Assembly (NCBI GenBank): GCA_020465985.1
Contig: JAANYP010000383.1
Span: 1,642,734 to 1,706,733, forward strand
Source: Centrapalus pauciflorus
Taxonomy: Eukaryota > Streptophyta > Magnoliopsida > Asterales > Asteraceae
Length of the DNA stretch: 64,000 bases
Direction: 5' to 3'
Both the position numbers and the translations under genes were made by a program. A model generated the notes under the pieces. It ran no database searches. It saw only the letters and a program-made list of their open reading frames with translations, and was not told the origin of the DNA. This document shows, piece after piece, positions 62,992 through 64,000 of this stretch (position 1 is the stretch's first letter; the number at the start of each line of letters is the position of its first letter).

Positions 62992-63807
62992 TGATTTTAA
63001 TATCATATATATCAAACATAATACATAATTTATATATGCTAGGTCTTTGAGATGCAAAAACAAAATTCTCCATTATACCACAAAGAGTTGTCGGCTATTT
63101 CCTTAGGTGCGCATGTAAATGCCTATAATTATTCCGCTTGCATAGTCAACGGTGTCAGGTTTATGGTACATAGTCGTGACGCACAACGAACAACACAAAA
63201 CTCTGTGGTTTTAGTGGAGGGAGAAAATGAAGAGAAATATTACGGCCAGCTAGAAGAGATCATCGAGTTGCATTATTCATATAACTGTTCGATTGTTCTA
63301 TTTCGGTGTAAGTGGTTCGATACACGAAGGGGAGTTATATGCGAAAACAATATCACAAGTATCGACACACAACGCGAATGGAACAAAGATGATCAACTCA
63401 TATTTGCTACACAGGCCAAACAAGTGTTCTACATCCGAGAACCTTCTCGAGGAGACCAACGCCATAACCATCGGTGGGTTGTTGAAAATGTTAATCATCG
63501 GAAGATTTGGAATATGCCTATAAACGATGGCCACATTGAAAATGTTGACGATGACTCCACCGAAAATGTCGATGTGATTCATACTAATTGTTCGTCTAAT
63601 TGTAGACTTGTAATCGACTTTAGCCACTACTTTGAAAGCTTACACTCAACAGGTGAAATTGAAGTTGGTCTGCCAACTGGTACCGTGAATGAAGTGCCTG
63701 ATGGTGAGACTGATTACAATGAAAGTGATTCTCATTACGAGAGTGAAATGTCTGACGACGAGGCTGATTATATTGAAAATGATCCGGATGAGAATGATTC
63801 CGATTGA
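60243..63807 (+). pseudogene. CACTA TNP2-type transposase gene, three exons, one frameshift
   Basis: Start ATG 60243. Exon 1 60243-62760: N-terminal transposase-associated zinc-binding region (FVERSKAHVDDRGQIRCPCR, then CGNNKF), central TNP2 transposase domain (GLAADGFNPFGNMSSAYSTW; LLIPGPKSPGKDMDVFLRPL; ACPTCNEDT), and a DUF4218-like block (PVYMRWMYPFERYMKKLKCY). A one-base excess in the A-run at about 62701-62708 shifts the frame and gives the TAG at 62712; the correct frame continues as EWFVLDSCEEV. GT-AG introns at 62761-62849 and 62917-63042, the second containing (TA)n. Exon 3 63043-63807 holds a DUF4216-like domain (SLGAHVNAYNYSACIVNGVR, CKWFDT) and an acidic tail. The protein would bind the subterminal repeats and cut the ends. 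Apart from the frameshift it looks intact. Confidence 0.88.
62928..62989. repeat. (TA)n microsatellite in the second transposase intron
   Basis: About 30 TA units between the GTAATA donor and the acceptor TAG at 63040-63042. Confidence 0.9.
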
Positions 63808-64000
63808 AACACTTTATGTGTAATAACATTTGACTCATTGTAATATTAAGATTTATATTTTGTTCGTCTAATTAAAATGCACTGTTTATTTTGTTTAGTA
63901 TTTGTCTATTCTGTATATTTTAAGTTTTCAGGATATGGCATTTATATGGTTCATTGTGCTATACTTGATGGCCGATGTCATGGGACGAGGCCATGACGGT
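63808..64000 (+). other. CACTA sequence 3' of the transposase, to window end
   Basis: AT-rich 3' sequence; no subterminal repeat array or CACTA right terminus is reached before the window ends. Confidence 0.5.

Larger units (their letters stand above)
58435..64000 (+). mobile_element. CACTA (En/Spm) transposon, right end outside window
   Basis: The 5' terminus CACTACAAGAAAAAGGGTCA is followed by subterminal repeats TAGCGGCGACA, TTTAGCAGCGACA and GTCGCCGCTAA in both orientations (58455-58562), the typical transposase-binding arrays. A TNP2 transposase gene lies inside. TTA at 58432-58434 may be the 3-bp target duplication. CT-rich sequence at 58600-58860 with CTCGCCGCCGG repeats and GT-rich low-complexity DNA at 58870-59760 separate the end from the gene. 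Confidence 0.95.

Overview
The window is repeat-rich, AT-rich nuclear DNA from a flowering plant, most likely a eudicot. The evidence is plant LTR retrotransposons (Ty1/copia and a Ty3/gypsy chromovirus primed by initiator tRNA-Met), plant-type Helitrons ending in hairpin plus CTAG, TNP2-type CACTA transposons, and class II glycine-rich cell-wall protein genes with GT-AG introns. I cannot name the species.

Host genes are few. Two intact two-exon genes for small secreted glycine-rich proteins lie on the minus strand (1832-2343 and 16515-16953). A third paralogue lies on the plus strand at 58380; its promoter and first 18-19 codons remain before a CACTA transposon interrupts it. All three share a CTATAAATA TATA box and related upstream boxes. 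They look like a local gene family scattered by transposon accumulation.

Almost everything else is mobile DNA, much of it nested. From left to right: 1-1396, 3' end of a copia element and its LTR; 3.35 kb, Harbinger-like remnant; 5.7-7.1 kb, long-TIR element with internal ORF; 7.2-11.1 kb, a run of small inverted-repeat elements separated by (TA)n tracts; 11.9-16.0 kb, hAT-type non-autonomous elements (two with perfect 8-bp duplications) and a Tourist-like element; 17.5-21.6 kb, further MITEs, a 5'-truncated LINE and a short Helitron; 21.7-24.5 kb, a Helitron holding a Mutator-like element (9-bp duplication, roughly 0.6-kb inverted arms), itself holding two (TA)n-flanked elements; 28.9-32.7 kb, a CACTA-like MITE split by a 3.4-kb solo LTR; 34.4-36.2 kb, a LINE relic split by a 1.1-kb solo LTR; 37.5-38.3 kb, a Harbinger-type element; 39.6-41.6 kb, a 2-kb solo LTR; 43.5-52.7 kb, a complete young gypsy chromovirus whose reverse transcriptase is split by a hAT MITE; 54.3-58.1 kb, a Helitron and a 3-kb TIR element rich in CATGTTC motifs; 58.4 kb to the end, a CACTA transposon with a TNP2 transposase.

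The most interesting signal is a roughly 205-bp imperfect hairpin (59911-60118) between the CACTA terminus and its transposase start. Nearly all transition differences between its arms keep G:U pairing in a plus-strand transcript, which suggests a transposon-encoded dsRNA or miRNA-like precursor. A second theme is that several non-autonomous elements and solo LTRs here carry their own clustered, often palindromic short motif (GATGCATC, CATGTTC, GAGCTCG, GGTCCGG, ACCGAAACC, CCGAATTCGG).
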